35,350 nucleotides of DNA from Prevotella sp. (GCA_017483185.1 JAFULM010000014.1:1-35350), one strand, 5' to 3'. Counted from the first letter of the stretch, positions 1 through 8,664 are shown. Numbers and translations: made by a program. Notes: generated by a model not told the origin, from the letters alone.

Positions 1-16
1 TTTGCGGCAAGGTGGC

Positions 17-36
17 GGTCGCGACGGGTCGCGACC
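17..36. repeat. Perfect 9-bp inverted repeat (palindromic repeat)
   Basis: GGTCGCGAC (17-25) is followed by two bases and then by its exact reverse complement (28-36). It lies in GC-rich intergenic sequence downstream of tcdA. It could be a dispersed palindromic repeat or part of a transcription end signal; there is no U-tract beside it. Confidence 0.5.
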
Positions 37-142
37 CTACTTGTGGAAGTTCTGCTGTGCCCTCAATGAGATTACGCAAAATGAAGTCATTGTTTTGGTA
101 TAAACTGAAAGATGTGCACGGAGAATACCCATTCCGCAGGCC

Positions 143-160
143 CCCTCCCCTTGGGGAGGG
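143..160. repeat. GC-rich hairpin downstream of tcdA
   Basis: CCCTCCCC (143-150), a TT spacer and GGGGAGGG (153-160) form a perfect inverted repeat, flanked by further GGCC-rich sequence. It sits 33 nt past the stop codon of the leftward gene tcdA, where it could end transcription or protect the 3' end. It may equally be a dispersed intergenic repeat, because no U-run follows. Confidence 0.4.
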
Positions 161-192
161 TCGGGGTGGGGCCGGTGGCCTCCCCGTCGCCC

Positions 193-903
193 CTACCTTG
201 CGATGTCACGGATGACGAGGCCGGCGATGGTCAGGCCGAATATGGCCGTGATGTGCATGAGCGAGCCGTTGGCGTGGCTGTCGCCGGACGGCTGTTTGTT
301 TTCCAAACGCTCTTCGCTATATACACACATGAACTTGCGGGCGGGGCGGGTCTTCGCTTTCTTGAACCGTTGACGCAACGCACGGGCCAACGGACAGCCT
401 TCGACACGCCAAAACTCGGCCACACGGACGCGCGTCGGGTCCAGCTTGAGCGCCGCCCCCATAGAAGAGAAGAAGCGGGCCTGAGTCCGGCAGGCGGTCT
501 CGATGAGCGTCATCTTGTCGCGGAGCGAGTCGATGGCGTCGATGATGTAGTCGTATTCGTCCAAACGGAAACTGTCGGCCGTAGCCGCCGTGAAGACCTC
601 ACGGCGCGCGTCGATCTCCGCTGCGGGATTGACCGTCAGCAGATGAGCCTTGAGGGCGTCGACCTTGACCTGCCCCACGGTCTCGGTGGTCGCCATGAGC
701 TGGCGGTTGATGTTTGTGGCACAGACGACGTCACTGTCCACTATGGTCAGATGGCGCACACCGGAACGCACCAGACTCTCGGCACACCACGACCCGACGC
801 CGCCCACTCCGAAGATGATCACACGCACGCGGTCCATCTCCGACATCGCCACGTCTCCCAACAGAAGACGCGCGCGGTCAAGCATATCTTTCTCCTTATC
901 CAT
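193..903 (-). CDS. tcdA: tRNA threonylcarbamoyladenosine dehydratase (TcdA/CsdL, ThiF/E1-like)
   Basis: This 236-residue protein is an E1-like ATP-dependent enzyme of the ThiF/MoeB superfamily. The TcdA branch cyclises t6A37 of ANN-decoding tRNAs to ct6A in the cytoplasm. A Rossmann nucleotide-binding motif GVGGVGSWCAE lies at about residues 33-43, followed by IVDSDVVCATNINRQ, the usual E1 signature with the conserved Asp and Asn-x-x-Arg-Gln. The MoeB zinc-binding CxxC pairs are absent, as in TcdA. The ATG at 903 is preceded by a matching promoter at 997-1004. It is divergent from rlmN, so two tRNA/rRNA modification genes share an intergenic region. The family assignment is firm; the choice of TcdA over other ThiF proteins rests on length and motif spacing. 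Confidence 0.88.
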   Translation of the reverse strand: MDKEKDMLDRARLLLGDVAMSEMDRVRVIIFGVGGVGSWCAESLVRSGVRHLTIVDSDVVCATNINRQLMATTETVGQVKVDALKAHLLTVNPAAEIDARREVFTAATADSFRLDEYDYIIDAIDSLRDKMTLIETACRTQARFFSSMGAALKLDPTRVRVAEFWRVEGCPLARALRQRFKKAKTRPARKFMCVYSEERLENKQPSGDSHANGSLMHITAIFGLTIAGLVIRDIAR

Positions 904-996
904 ACTTGTTTGTCATTGTTTTTGCAGCTGCAGCGATAATGCAGACGAGCGCGATGTGAGCTTGCCCACACATTGCCGAGTGCGGCTTATCGTCTA

Positions 997-1004
997 CAAA
1001 GGTA
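997..1004 (-). promoter_or_regulatory. Bacteroidetes -7 promoter element for tcdA
   Basis: On the minus strand the sequence reads TACCTTTG, an exact match to the Bacteroidetes primary sigma consensus TAnnTTTG. An ATTG resembling the -33 box lies 21 nt upstream. The tcdA start codon is about 95 nt downstream. Confidence 0.6.
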
Positions 1005-1033
1005 CTCATTTTATCTGTTTGTAGACAATTTAT

Positions 1034-1064
1034 TTTGTATTTAGCCCGATTTGCAGTAAATTTG
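1034..1064 (+). promoter_or_regulatory. Bacteroidetes promoter (-33 TTTG, -7 TAAATTTG) for rlmN operon
   Basis: TTTG at 1034-1037 and TAAATTTG at 1057-1064 are separated by 19 nt, which fits the Bacteroidetes consensus TTTG-N19-21-TAnnTTTG. The expected start of transcription is about 1070, leaving a leader of about 20 nt before the rlmN ATG at 1090. Confidence 0.7.
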
Positions 1065-1089
1065 CAGATTATAACGATTCATAAAGACA

Positions 1090-2133
1090 ATGGACAGCAG
1101 CAAGAAAGTGCTTCTCGGCATGACTGTCGACGAGATAAAAGAGTCTGTCACCTGTCGTCTCGGCATGCCCGGATTTACGGCGGGACAGATAGCGCGGTGG
1201 ATATATGTCGGACACGTGAGGTCCATCGATGAGATGACCAATCTGTCGAAAGCCAATCGGGCACGACTCGCAGAGATGTGCACGGTGGGAGCGATGGAGC
1301 CGGCCGACTGTCAGAGATCGGTCGACGGGACTGTCAAATATCTCTTTCCGACGGCCGAAGGCAAGTTTGTCGAGACAGTGTTTATCCCCGACGGCGACCG
1401 TGCCACGCTGTGCGTGTCGTCGCAGGTGGGCTGCAAGATGAACTGTCTGTTCTGTCAGACGGGCAAACAGGGGTTCGAGGGCAATCTCACCGCCGCCGAC
1501 ATTCTCAACCAGATATACTCCCTGCCTGAGCGCGAACGGCTGACCAACGTCGTCTTCATGGGCCAGGGCGAACCGATGGACAATCTCGACAATGTCCTCC
1601 GGGCCACGGAGGTGCTCACGGCCGACTACGGATATGGATGGAGCCCGAAGCGCATCACGGTCAGCAGCGTTGGCGTGAAGAACAAGCTGAAACGCTTTCT
1701 TGACGAAAGCGACTGCCACATCGCCATCAGCATGCACTCGCCGCTCCACGAGCAGCGCCTCAGTCTGATGCCGGCAGAACGCCAGATGCCGATAAAGGAT
1801 GTCGTCGACCTGCTCCGGCAGTATGACTTCACGCACCAGAGGCGGGCGTCATTCGAATATATCGTGTTCGACGGACTCAACGACACGATGGCCCACGCAC
1901 GGGAGATAATCCGTCTGGTGAATGGACTGGAGTGTCGGGTGAACCTGATCCGCTTCCACGCCATACCCGGCGTGGACCTACATACGACGGACGACGGCAA
2001 GATGGAGGCCATGCGCGACTACCTGACGCAGCACGGCGTCTTCACCACCATACGCGCCAGCCGCGGTCAGGACATCTTCGCCGCCTGCGGACTGCTGTCG
2101 ACAGCTCATAAAAAAGGTATGAGAGAAACTTAA
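1090..2133 (+). CDS. rlmN: 23S rRNA (adenine2503-C2)/tRNA A37 methyltransferase RlmN
   Basis: This radical-SAM methyltransferase of 347 residues makes m2A at 23S A2503 and at tRNA A37. The [4Fe-4S]-binding CxxxCxxC motif is visible as CKMNCLFC at about residues 116-123, after the conserved SSQVGC. The glycine-rich VVFMGQGEPMDN segment follows at about 155. The substrate-binding cysteine of RlmN is kept near the C-terminus in IRASRGQDIFAACG, at about residues 320-333. The length is normal for the family. The promoter at 1034-1064 supports the ATG chosen. It is followed 44 nt later by pdxA on the same strand, probably in one transcript. Confidence 0.96.
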   Translation: MDSSKKVLLGMTVDEIKESVTCRLGMPGFTAGQIARWIYVGHVRSIDEMTNLSKANRARLAEMCTVGAMEPADCQRSVDGTVKYLFPTAEGKFVETVFIPDGDRATLCVSSQVGCKMNCLFCQTGKQGFEGNLTAADILNQIYSLPERERLTNVVFMGQGEPMDNLDNVLRATEVLTADYGYGWSPKRITVSSVGVKNKLKRFLDESDCHIAISMHSPLHEQRLSLMPAERQMPIKDVVDLLRQYDFTHQRRASFEYIVFDGLNDTMAHAREIIRLVNGLECRVNLIRFHAIPGVDLHTTDDGKMEAMRDYLTQHGVFTTIRASRGQDIFAACGLLSTAHKKGMRET

Positions 2134-2177
2134 TCCGGCAGCCCAAGCTGCACTATATACATTAATATAATATATTT

Positions 2178-3392
2178 ATGGAAGATAAACTTATCCGCGT
2201 GGCCATCACGCACGGAGATACCAATGGAATCGGATACGAGGTGATTCTTAAGACTTTTGAGGAACCGGGGATGCTCGAGCTCTGCACTCCCATCATCTAC
2301 GGTTCACCCAAAGCGGCCGCATACCACAGAAAAATGCTCGACCTGCAGACCAACTTCAGCATCATCAACTCCGCTGAAGATGCAAAAGAGGGTCGCGTAA
2401 ACTTGCTTGCCACATTCGATGAGGAAGTGAAAATCGAAGTCGGACAGCCTTCACCCGAAGCCGGAGAGGCCGCATTGAAGGCACTCGACCGGGCCATGAC
2501 AGACTTTCGTTCGGGACTGTATGACGTCTTGGTGACGGCACCAATCAACAAGAACAACATCCAGAGCGACCAATTCCACTTCTGCGGGCACACCGAATAC
2601 ATCGAAAACTGTGTCGGTGACGGACAGAAAGCGCTGATGATATTGATGAACGGCGACCTGCGTGTGGCCTTGGTGACAACCCACCTGCCTATCAAGGACG
2701 TGGCAAAAGCCATCACCAAAGAAGCTATCGTCGAGAAGACAAAGATATTTCACACCAGTCTGAAGCGCGACCTGCGCATCGCCAACCCACGCATCGCCGT
2801 GCTGGCACTCAACCCGCACGCCGGCGACAACGGTGTGTTGGGAACGGAAGAGCGCGATGTCATATCACCGGCAATAGAGGAACTGGAAGCCGCCGGCATA
2901 CAGGCGTTTGGCCCCTACCCCGCCGATGGTTTCTTCGGCAGCGGCATGTACAGCAAGTTTGACGGTGTGATGGCAATGTATCACGACCAGGGTTTGGCCC
3001 CATTCAAGGCTCTTGCCGTCGAAGACGGTGTCAACTTCACTGCAGGACTGCCCATCGTGCGCACCTCGCCGGACCACGGCACGGCATACGACATTGCCGG
3101 CAAGGGCATCGCCGACGCCAACTCGTTCCGTCAGGCCATCTATGCGGCAATAGACATCTACCGCAATCGCATCAATTATGACGAACCGTTGGAGAATCCT
3201 CTGCCCAAACTTTTCCACGAAAAAAGGGAAGAGGGTGAGAAGACGAGGTTTGCCATTCCCAAGCAGAAGGACCAGTCCAGACGCGAAAGCAAACCCGTAC
3301 GCGACGAACGCCATGCGAAACCGACTGCTGACAACAGTTCCACGACAACCGACAACGCCGCAGAGACCAACAAGCAGGAAACCGAAGAATGA
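2178..3392 (+). CDS. pdxA: 4-hydroxythreonine-4-phosphate dehydrogenase PdxA, with C-terminal tail
   Basis: PdxA oxidises 4-phosphohydroxy-L-threonine with NAD(P)+ in DXP-dependent pyridoxal phosphate synthesis. The N-terminal THGDTNGIGYEVILK, the metal- and substrate-binding FCGHTEYI at about residue 136, and the metal-binding MYHDQGLAPFKAL near residue 267 are all typical. The core ends near residue 345. About 60 further residues are charged and polar (rich in Lys, Arg, Glu, Thr and Asn) and look disordered, so the 404-residue protein is longer than usual. The stop codon overlaps the ATG of the next gene in ATGA, showing translational coupling. Function is firm; the role of the tail is unknown. 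Confidence 0.94.
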   Translation: MEDKLIRVAITHGDTNGIGYEVILKTFEEPGMLELCTPIIYGSPKAAAYHRKMLDLQTNFSIINSAEDAKEGRVNLLATFDEEVKIEVGQPSPEAGEAALKALDRAMTDFRSGLYDVLVTAPINKNNIQSDQFHFCGHTEYIENCVGDGQKALMILMNGDLRVALVTTHLPIKDVAKAITKEAIVEKTKIFHTSLKRDLRIANPRIAVLALNPHAGDNGVLGTEERDVISPAIEELEAAGIQAFGPYPADGFFGSGMYSKFDGVMAMYHDQGLAPFKALAVEDGVNFTAGLPIVRTSPDHGTAYDIAGKGIADANSFRQAIYAAIDIYRNRINYDEPLENPLPKLFHEKREEGEKTRFAIPKQKDQSRRESKPVRDERHAKPTADNSSTTTDNAAETNKQETEE

Positions 3393-4450
3393 AAAAGAAA
3401 TATCAGAACGGATTCTTCATCTTTGGTATTGCCGTTCTGCTGATAATGATCACGCAGCTCGATTTCGCTCAGGTCTGGGCGGGAGTTCAGCGTGCCGGCT
3501 ATTGGTTTTTGGCCGTAATAGTCCTTTGGTTCTTCCTGTATATGTTCAATACGGCGGCGTGGTATATCATCATACGCAGCCAAGAGGAAGACCGAAAGGC
3601 GGCAAAAGGCGATAGCGGGAACACCAGTGAGACATCATCTGACACTCCGGCCAACGGCGACAAACGTCAGACGGTGTCCTACTGGTGGCTGTACAAAATC
3701 ACGGTGAGCGGTTTTGCGCTCAACTATGCCACCCCCGGAGGACTGATGGGAGGCGAGCCCTATCGCATCATGTCCCTCGCTCCGAAAATCGGAACGGAGC
3801 GTGCCTCGTCGTCGGTCATACTCTATGCCATGACGCACATATTCTCCCACTTCTGGTTTTGGCTCCTCTCCATCGTGCTGTACGTCCTCACGCAAGAGGT
3901 CAACATGTTCATGGGAGGTCTGCTTACGGCAGTCGGAGCGTTCTGCGTGACGGCAATCTGGTTTTTCATAAAAGGCTACAAGAAAGGCATAACGGTGAGA
4001 TGTATGAGTCTGGTGAGCCACTTCCCTATCATCAAACGACGGGCACAGCACTTCTTCGACAGCCACAGAGAACAGTTGGCCGGCATCGACAGCCAGATGG
4101 CGGCACTGCACAATCAGAACCCGCGCACCTTTGTCACTGCCGTCGGCCTTGAGTTGGCATGCCGGGTGGTGTCCGCTCTTGAGATATTCTTCATCCTTTT
4201 GGTCATTATGCCCGAGGCCAACTTCCTCCAGTGCATACTCATTCTCGCTTTCACATCCCTCTTTGCCAACATGCTTTTCTTTCTCCCGCTCCAACTCGGA
4301 GGACGCGAGGGCGGTTTTCTCATGTCTGCAAAAGGTCTCGCCATGACTGCCAGCTCCGGCATTTTCGTGGCCTTGCTCGTTCGTCTTAGGGAGCTGATAT
4401 GGACCATCATAGGTCTCGCCCTGATCAAGTTTGACCGCAAGAAGCATTAA
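3389..4450 (+). CDS. Lysylphosphatidylglycerol synthase TM-region/YbhN (UPF0104)-like membrane protein
   Basis: A 353-residue inner-membrane protein with about seven to eight hydrophobic helices, beginning near residues 8-20 and 33-55. It carries motifs of the flippase-like UPF0104/LPG synthase TM family: the central YATPGGLMGGEPYR stretch (about residues 112-125) and the C-terminal LPLQLGGREGG (about 300-310). The family is thought to move or flip lipids, but no substrate can be read from the sequence. A polar, low-complexity loop lies at about residues 60-90. The start codon overlaps the pdxA stop by 4 nt. The gene is the last of the rlmN operon and is followed by the hairpin terminator at 4506-4543. 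Confidence 0.85.
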   Translation: MKKKYQNGFFIFGIAVLLIMITQLDFAQVWAGVQRAGYWFLAVIVLWFFLYMFNTAAWYIIIRSQEEDRKAAKGDSGNTSETSSDTPANGDKRQTVSYWWLYKITVSGFALNYATPGGLMGGEPYRIMSLAPKIGTERASSSVILYAMTHIFSHFWFWLLSIVLYVLTQEVNMFMGGLLTAVGAFCVTAIWFFIKGYKKGITVRCMSLVSHFPIIKRRAQHFFDSHREQLAGIDSQMAALHNQNPRTFVTAVGLELACRVVSALEIFFILLVIMPEANFLQCILILAFTSLFANMLFFLPLQLGGREGGFLMSAKGLAMTASSGIFVALLVRLRELIWTIIGLALIKFDRKKH

Positions 4451-4505
4451 AAAAGACTGAGAATAACCACAGTTGCTATACGACAAGCATACATAACAAA
4501 CACGC

Positions 4506-4543
4506 AAGCCCCGGAATGTCCATATCGTGACATTCCGGGGCTT
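4506..4543. terminator. Strong bidirectional hairpin terminator
   Basis: A 15-bp perfect stem, AAGCCCCGGAATGTC (4506-4520) and GACATTCCGGGGCTT (4529-4543), encloses an 8-nt loop. It lies between two convergent operons and is followed by a short T-rich run on each strand (TTCGTTAT on plus), so it can end transcription from both sides. Confidence 0.85.
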
Positions 4544-4602
4544 TCGTTATAAACTCATACCATGACGTCGCTATCTTATAATCAAGACGCCGCAAAGCCT
4601 GT

Positions 4603-5112
4603 TTAACGCCGCAAAAGCCAGCGAAGGACGGCATAACCGCCAAAGATCTGTATCGCTATGCCGGGCAGACCGAGGCGTACGTCCTGTACCGCAGCGGCGT
4701 AGCTGCCGGTCAACGCCAACTCAAACAGAGAACCGACAGTCTGATAAGCGACAACTGCGGCTGCCACGGAAAGCAGCGTTACCGTACCTTGGCGACGAGC
4801 AATCAACGCGGCGGAAAGCGCCAGGACGACCGACTTGACCGTGATGGGAAGCAGGGCGTGGGCCGGTGGCATGCCGAACAGAACGTGGTTGACCAACGGT
4901 GAAAGCAAAGCGGTGAGCAATCCGACCTGCCATCCGTACTTACAGGCACCGACAAGAGTGAAAAAGTAGATCGGCAAAAATATCAGTCCTCCTTGTGGAA
5001 TGGTGTGACACAACTGCGGCAGGATGATATTTCCGGCGATAAAAAGTGTCGCGATGATATATGTCCGTATCTCGCGATAAGTCGGTGAGTATAGTCTTAC
5101 GGTTGTTTCCAT
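4603..5112 (-). CDS. ECF transporter S-component-like integral membrane protein
   Basis: A 169-residue, very hydrophobic protein with about five to six predicted membrane helices and short loops, first near residues 15-31 and last ending in WLLRR. Size, helix number and the LVNHVLFGMPPAHALLP and SLFELALTG segments resemble substrate-binding S components of energy-coupling-factor vitamin or metabolite importers in Bacteroidetes. No EcfA or EcfT gene lies in the window, so it would depend on a shared ECF module elsewhere. It is the last gene of the leftward tat operon region, 120 nt after the DUF1893 gene, and ends facing the terminator at 4506-4543. The substrate cannot be deduced. Confidence 0.6.
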   Translation of the reverse strand: METTVRLYSPTYREIRTYIIATLFIAGNIILPQLCHTIPQGGLIFLPIYFFTLVGACKYGWQVGLLTALLSPLVNHVLFGMPPAHALLPITVKSVVLALSAALIARRQGTVTLLSVAAAVVAYQTVGSLFELALTGSYAAAVQDVRLGLPGIAIQIFGGYAVLRWLLRR

Positions 5113-5232
5113 TATCTCTCTTATTTCATTTCTATGGTTATTATTCTTTCATAACAATGCCGTGGCCGTTGAGAAACGATGCCGTTGTCATCGCAATATC
5201 GTCCGGCCTCTCTGCTGTCTGCATGTATCCAT

Positions 5233-5673
5233 TCAGATGCTGCAACTTGTCGCTGTCCTGCCACGCAAGAAGTCTTCTACCTTCCGCCTTATCACCTCCG
5301 GGTCGTGCTCGTCCCGGCTCAGCTTCTCCATCGGACACCAGTCCGTTCCGGCGCGGTTGACGATATGGTCGGCAACGGCCGAATAGCCGACCTGAATGCC
5401 ATGCTGCTGAAGCAAAGCGACGGCCGGAGCACTGATAAGATCGGCATAAACACGGTTCACACCACCGAGAACCATCAGAGCGGCTGCGGCTTTGCCGACC
5501 ACTTTGTCTGCGACCAGAGCACCACGGAGCAGCGACGGCTCATTCTTGAGCACGAGAAACAAGTCCATGATGCCGCGACGGCGGAATGACCGCACGCTGT
5601 CACCATTGGAGATGACGCACGAGCACTGTTCCGCATGCAATCTTTCAATCAGTTTTTCCATCATAAATATCAT
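5233..5673 (-). CDS. DUF1893 domain protein
   Basis: This 146-residue protein matches the DUF1893 family, whose function is unknown and which resembles cytidine-deaminase-like folds. The core includes CSCVISNGDSVRSFRRRGIMDL (about residues 18-39), GALVADKVVGKAAAALMVLGG (about 50-70) and VNRAGTDWCPMEKL (about 107-120). These are the family's conserved Asp-Lys-Val-Val-Gly-Lys-Ala and Cys-Pro-Met-Glu stretches. Translation could begin at the first ATG (5673) or at ATGs 9-12 nt further in. It lies 40 nt downstream of the aldo/keto reductase gene on the same strand and is probably cotranscribed. Confidence 0.8.
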   Translation of the reverse strand: MIFMMEKLIERLHAEQCSCVISNGDSVRSFRRRGIMDLFLVLKNEPSLLRGALVADKVVGKAAAALMVLGGVNRVYADLISAPAVALLQQHGIQVGYSAVADHIVNRAGTDWCPMEKLSRDEHDPEVIRRKVEDFLRGRTATSCSI

Positions 5674-5713
5674 TCAAACGTATCCTTCTTTTTCCTCAGA
5701 AGCACCCGCCGAG

Positions 5714-7147
5714 CTATTCCTCCAAGCCCTGCCGCAAACGCTCCACATACTTGTCTATGATGCGAAGTTCGTGCGGGATGCGTATGTTTTGCGGGCAATG
5801 AGACTCACACTGTCCACATCCGATGCAATGGGCAGCCTGTCGCAGACGCGGCACACTGCGGTCCAAACCGATCAGGTAGTCCCGGCGGAGACGTCCGTAC
5901 TCCTCGTCCTTGGCATTGCGGGGCAGCCGTCCCTCGTTCTTGCACTTGTTGTAGTGGACGAATATGGCTGGTATGTCGACTCCGTATGGACACGGCATAC
6001 AATACTTACAGTCGTTGCAGGGTATTGTCTCCAACCCGACAATCTTTTCGGCCACGTCATGGAGAAAGTCACTCTCCTCCTTGCTGACAGGTTCCAACGG
6101 ACAATAAGACAGCAGATTGTCCTTCAGATGTTCCATATAAGTCATTCCCGACAAGACCGTGAGCACTCCGTCAGGTGTGCCGGCATAGCGGAAAGCCCAT
6201 GAGGCGACACTCTTTTCCGGACGGCGGCGCTTCATTTCCACCGCCAGATACTGCGGGATGTTGGCCAGACGGCCGCCAAGGAGCGGTTCCATGATGACGG
6301 CCGGTATTCCGCGCTTGTGCAGTTCGCCGTAGAGATAGACCGCGTCAGTGTTCCGCGGATTTATCTCGTCAGCATATTCCCAATCCAGATAGTTGAGTTC
6401 TATCTGCACGAAGTCCCATTTATATTTGTCGTGCTGCGACAGCAGATAGTCGAATACGGCGACATCACCATGATATGAGAAACCAAGATTGCGTATCCGG
6501 CCGGCCTGTCGCTCCTCCATGAGAAAGTCGAGTATGCCGTTGTCGAGATAGCGGCCGCGAAGTGCCTCCATGCCACCCATGCCGATGCCGTGGAGCAGAT
6601 AGTAGTCTATATAGTCGACCTGCAACTCCTTGAACGACGTGCGATACATCTTGATGGACTCTTCGCGCGTCCATGTCTCCGGGCTGAAGTTGGAGAGTTT
6701 TGTCGCCACATAATAGCTGTCCCGCTTGTGGCGGCTGAGCGCGATACCGGTAGACCGCTCCGACAAGCCTTTGCAGTAGGCGGGAGACGTGTCGAAGTAG
6801 TTGACACCATGCTCGATGGCATAGTCGACAAGCCGGTTGACCGTCTCCTGTGCTATCGGAGCGTCGCTCTCACGTGAGGAGGCGGTGGCGTCGGTTGGCA
6901 GACGCATCATGCCGTACCCCAGGAGCGACACCTCCTGTCCCGTCTTTGGATTCTTCCGATAGGTCATCTTGCCCACCGGAGGCTCTGTCTGACTGCTGTA
7001 ATCATCCGCCACTCCGTCCTTACGGTCGTTCTTGCACCCCGTGAGAGCTGCGGCTGTGGCCAGCGTTCCCGCTCCGAAGAGATGGAGAAACCGACGCCGT
7101 GTCATATCTTTATTGTTGCTCATAGACTGTAATGATTGGATTGTCAT
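5714..7147 (-). CDS. Tat-signal aldo/keto reductase with C-terminal 4Fe-4S ferredoxin domain
   Basis: The N-terminus carries a twin-arginine signal, TRRRFLHLFGAG, then a hydrophobic stretch ending in a lipobox-like LTGC, suggesting export by Tat and possibly lipid anchoring. An aldo/keto reductase barrel follows: the catalytic-type Asp and Tyr in NYFDTSPAY, ATKLS, and DYIDYYLLHGIG. The C-terminal 110 residues hold CNDCKYCMPCPYGVDIP and CIGCGQCESHCPQNI, a two-cluster ferredoxin domain. The fusion implies electron transfer from iron-sulfur centres to an NADPH-type or flavin-free reductase fold; the substrate is unknown. The first in-frame codon (TTG, 7165) overlaps the upstream stop. ATGs at 7147 and 7123 are more likely starts, and 7147 has a weak AAGAG upstream. 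The gene is the fourth of a tatA-tatC operon. Confidence 0.85.
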   Translation of the reverse strand: MTIQSLQSMSNNKDMTRRRFLHLFGAGTLATAAALTGCKNDRKDGVADDYSSQTEPPVGKMTYRKNPKTGQEVSLLGYGMMRLPTDATASSRESDAPIAQETVNRLVDYAIEHGVNYFDTSPAYCKGLSERSTGIALSRHKRDSYYVATKLSNFSPETWTREESIKMYRTSFKELQVDYIDYYLLHGIGMGGMEALRGRYLDNGILDFLMEERQAGRIRNLGFSYHGDVAVFDYLLSQHDKYKWDFVQIELNYLDWEYADEINPRNTDAVYLYGELHKRGIPAVIMEPLLGGRLANIPQYLAVEMKRRRPEKSVASWAFRYAGTPDGVLTVLSGMTYMEHLKDNLLSYCPLEPVSKEESDFLHDVAEKIVGLETIPCNDCKYCMPCPYGVDIPAIFVHYNKCKNEGRLPRNAKDEEYGRLRRDYLIGLDRSVPRLRQAAHCIGCGQCESHCPQNIRIPHELRIIDKYVERLRQGLEE

Positions 7148-7161
7148 AACTCTTTGGTCCG

Positions 7162-8661
7162 TCAAATGGTCCTATGCACCTCATGCCCTTCGACGTAAAT
7201 GGCTGAGAACGGGCGTGCAGGACAGAGGTTCTCGCAAGCTCCGCATCCGATACAACGTGCCTCGTTGATGACCGGGATGCGCGGAGACGTGTCGTCGCCA
7301 GCCACCGACGGCACCATCTCGATGGCTCCCGTGGGACAGTGGCGGGCACAGTTGCCGCACGAGACACCGTCCGTCAGCGGCAGACAGTTCTTCTTCACCC
7401 ACACGGCATGGCCGATCTGGATGGCCGACTTGTCTTCCTTGGCGATGTGACGGATTGCTCCCGTAGGACAGACTTCCGAGCAAGCCGTACACTCCGGTCG
7501 GCAGTAGCCGATCTCGTAGGACATCACCGGTTGCATCAGTTTGGTCAGCTCTGTCGACGGGCGAAGCACTCCGTTAGGACATTTCGACACACAGAGCTGG
7601 CATCCGGTGCAACGGGTGGCGAGATTGCGTGCGCTCAGCGATCCCGGAGGTGTCAGCGGCGTGTGACGTTCGGGCGCCACCTTATCCTCTATTTTGGCCA
7701 GTCCGCCGTCCACCTTTTTCTTCTCCTGAGCCATAGCGGCTGTCGTCGCCATCGCCGTGGCGAGCAGAAACGAGCGTTTCGTGAGGTCCGGAGCTGCGAC
7801 TGCGGCTTTACTTTCGTCCGTCCCACCCTTCGGAGCGGACTTGCGGACCGGCTGATGACCGTAGGAGATTGCTCCGAAACTGCACTTGCCGATGCAGTCG
7901 CCACACACCACACAACGTGTCGGGTCGATGGTGTGCGTCTTGACGTCGATACACGACGCCTTGCAGTAACGCGCACACGAACCGCAGTTGCGGCAGAGGT
8001 CGGTGTCGATGTGCACCTTCAGCCACGAGACGCGCGACACGGCGCCGAGCAACGTGCCGACGGGACATATCGTATTGCAATAGGTACGACCGCCGCGCCA
8101 AGCCAACACACATATTATAATAAAGGTGGCGGCGGCGACAATGAGCGTCGGCAGACTCTTCACCCACACGTCAACCGAATAGAAAGCGTAGCTGTCCACG
8201 CGCTCGGCGATTGCGGCCAGGACGTTGTTTCCCGTCTGCCAAATCGGTTGAAACAGTGTCGCGGCCATACGTCCGTAGGCGCTATATGGTTCGAGCAAAG
8301 CCACAAGCGACCCTATGCCGGCCACAAAAGCGGCCACCATCACGCACAGCACGCTCCACCGCAGCCACGTCTTTGCCCTTGAATAGTTGTAAGGACGCTT
8401 GCGGCCGTGATTGTGCAGCCAGGCCACAATGTCCTGAAACACGCCCAACGGGCATATCACGGAACAGTAGATGCGGCCGAAGACCAGGGTCAGCAACAGC
8501 GGGATGGCCACGATGGCCGTGTTGGTGAGCAGGGCCGGCACCAGCTGAAGGTGCGCCATCCAATGGAGCCAGCGGTGCAAAGTGCCCGTAAAGTCGAGGA
8601 AGAGCAGCGTGATGCCCGCAAAGAACATCACGGCAAGTACGGTTCTGATCTTTCTTAACAT
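7162..8661 (-). CDS. Membrane-bound polyferredoxin (NapH/CcoG-like, multi 4Fe-4S)
   Basis: A 499-residue electron-transfer protein. The first half has about four membrane helices (near residues 5-25, 45-64, 90-112 and 170-188) and two Cys-Pro motifs after helices, CSVICPLG and CNTICPVG, as in NapH-type quinol-linked proteins. Then come ferredoxin clusters: CRNCGSCARYCKASC, CVVCGDCIGKC, CTGCQLCVSKCPNG, CTACSEVCPTGA, CGNCARHCPTGA and CIGCGACENLCPARP. Between the second and third lies a KR-x-FLL hydrophobic segment (about residues 285-310) that resembles a Tat signal or a fifth membrane helix, as if a NapH-like and a NapG-like protein were fused. It probably passes electrons from the quinone pool to the exported reductase encoded next. 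It is 3 nt from tatC. Confidence 0.85.
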   Translation of the reverse strand: MLRKIRTVLAVMFFAGITLLFLDFTGTLHRWLHWMAHLQLVPALLTNTAIVAIPLLLTLVFGRIYCSVICPLGVFQDIVAWLHNHGRKRPYNYSRAKTWLRWSVLCVMVAAFVAGIGSLVALLEPYSAYGRMAATLFQPIWQTGNNVLAAIAERVDSYAFYSVDVWVKSLPTLIVAAATFIIICVLAWRGGRTYCNTICPVGTLLGAVSRVSWLKVHIDTDLCRNCGSCARYCKASCIDVKTHTIDPTRCVVCGDCIGKCSFGAISYGHQPVRKSAPKGGTDESKAAVAAPDLTKRSFLLATAMATTAAMAQEKKKVDGGLAKIEDKVAPERHTPLTPPGSLSARNLATRCTGCQLCVSKCPNGVLRPSTELTKLMQPVMSYEIGYCRPECTACSEVCPTGAIRHIAKEDKSAIQIGHAVWVKKNCLPLTDGVSCGNCARHCPTGAIEMVPSVAGDDTSPRIPVINEARCIGCGACENLCPARPFSAIYVEGHEVHRTI

Positions 8662-8664
8662 GAC

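Noticed and set aside
112-939. Long plus-strand open frame opposite tcdA
   Set aside because: It is the antisense shadow of a well-supported gene, with Arg/His-rich composition and no motifs.
7339-8382. 347-codon plus-strand frame opposite the polyferredoxin
   Set aside because: Antisense of a clear multi-cluster ferredoxin gene in high-GC DNA; no motifs of its own.
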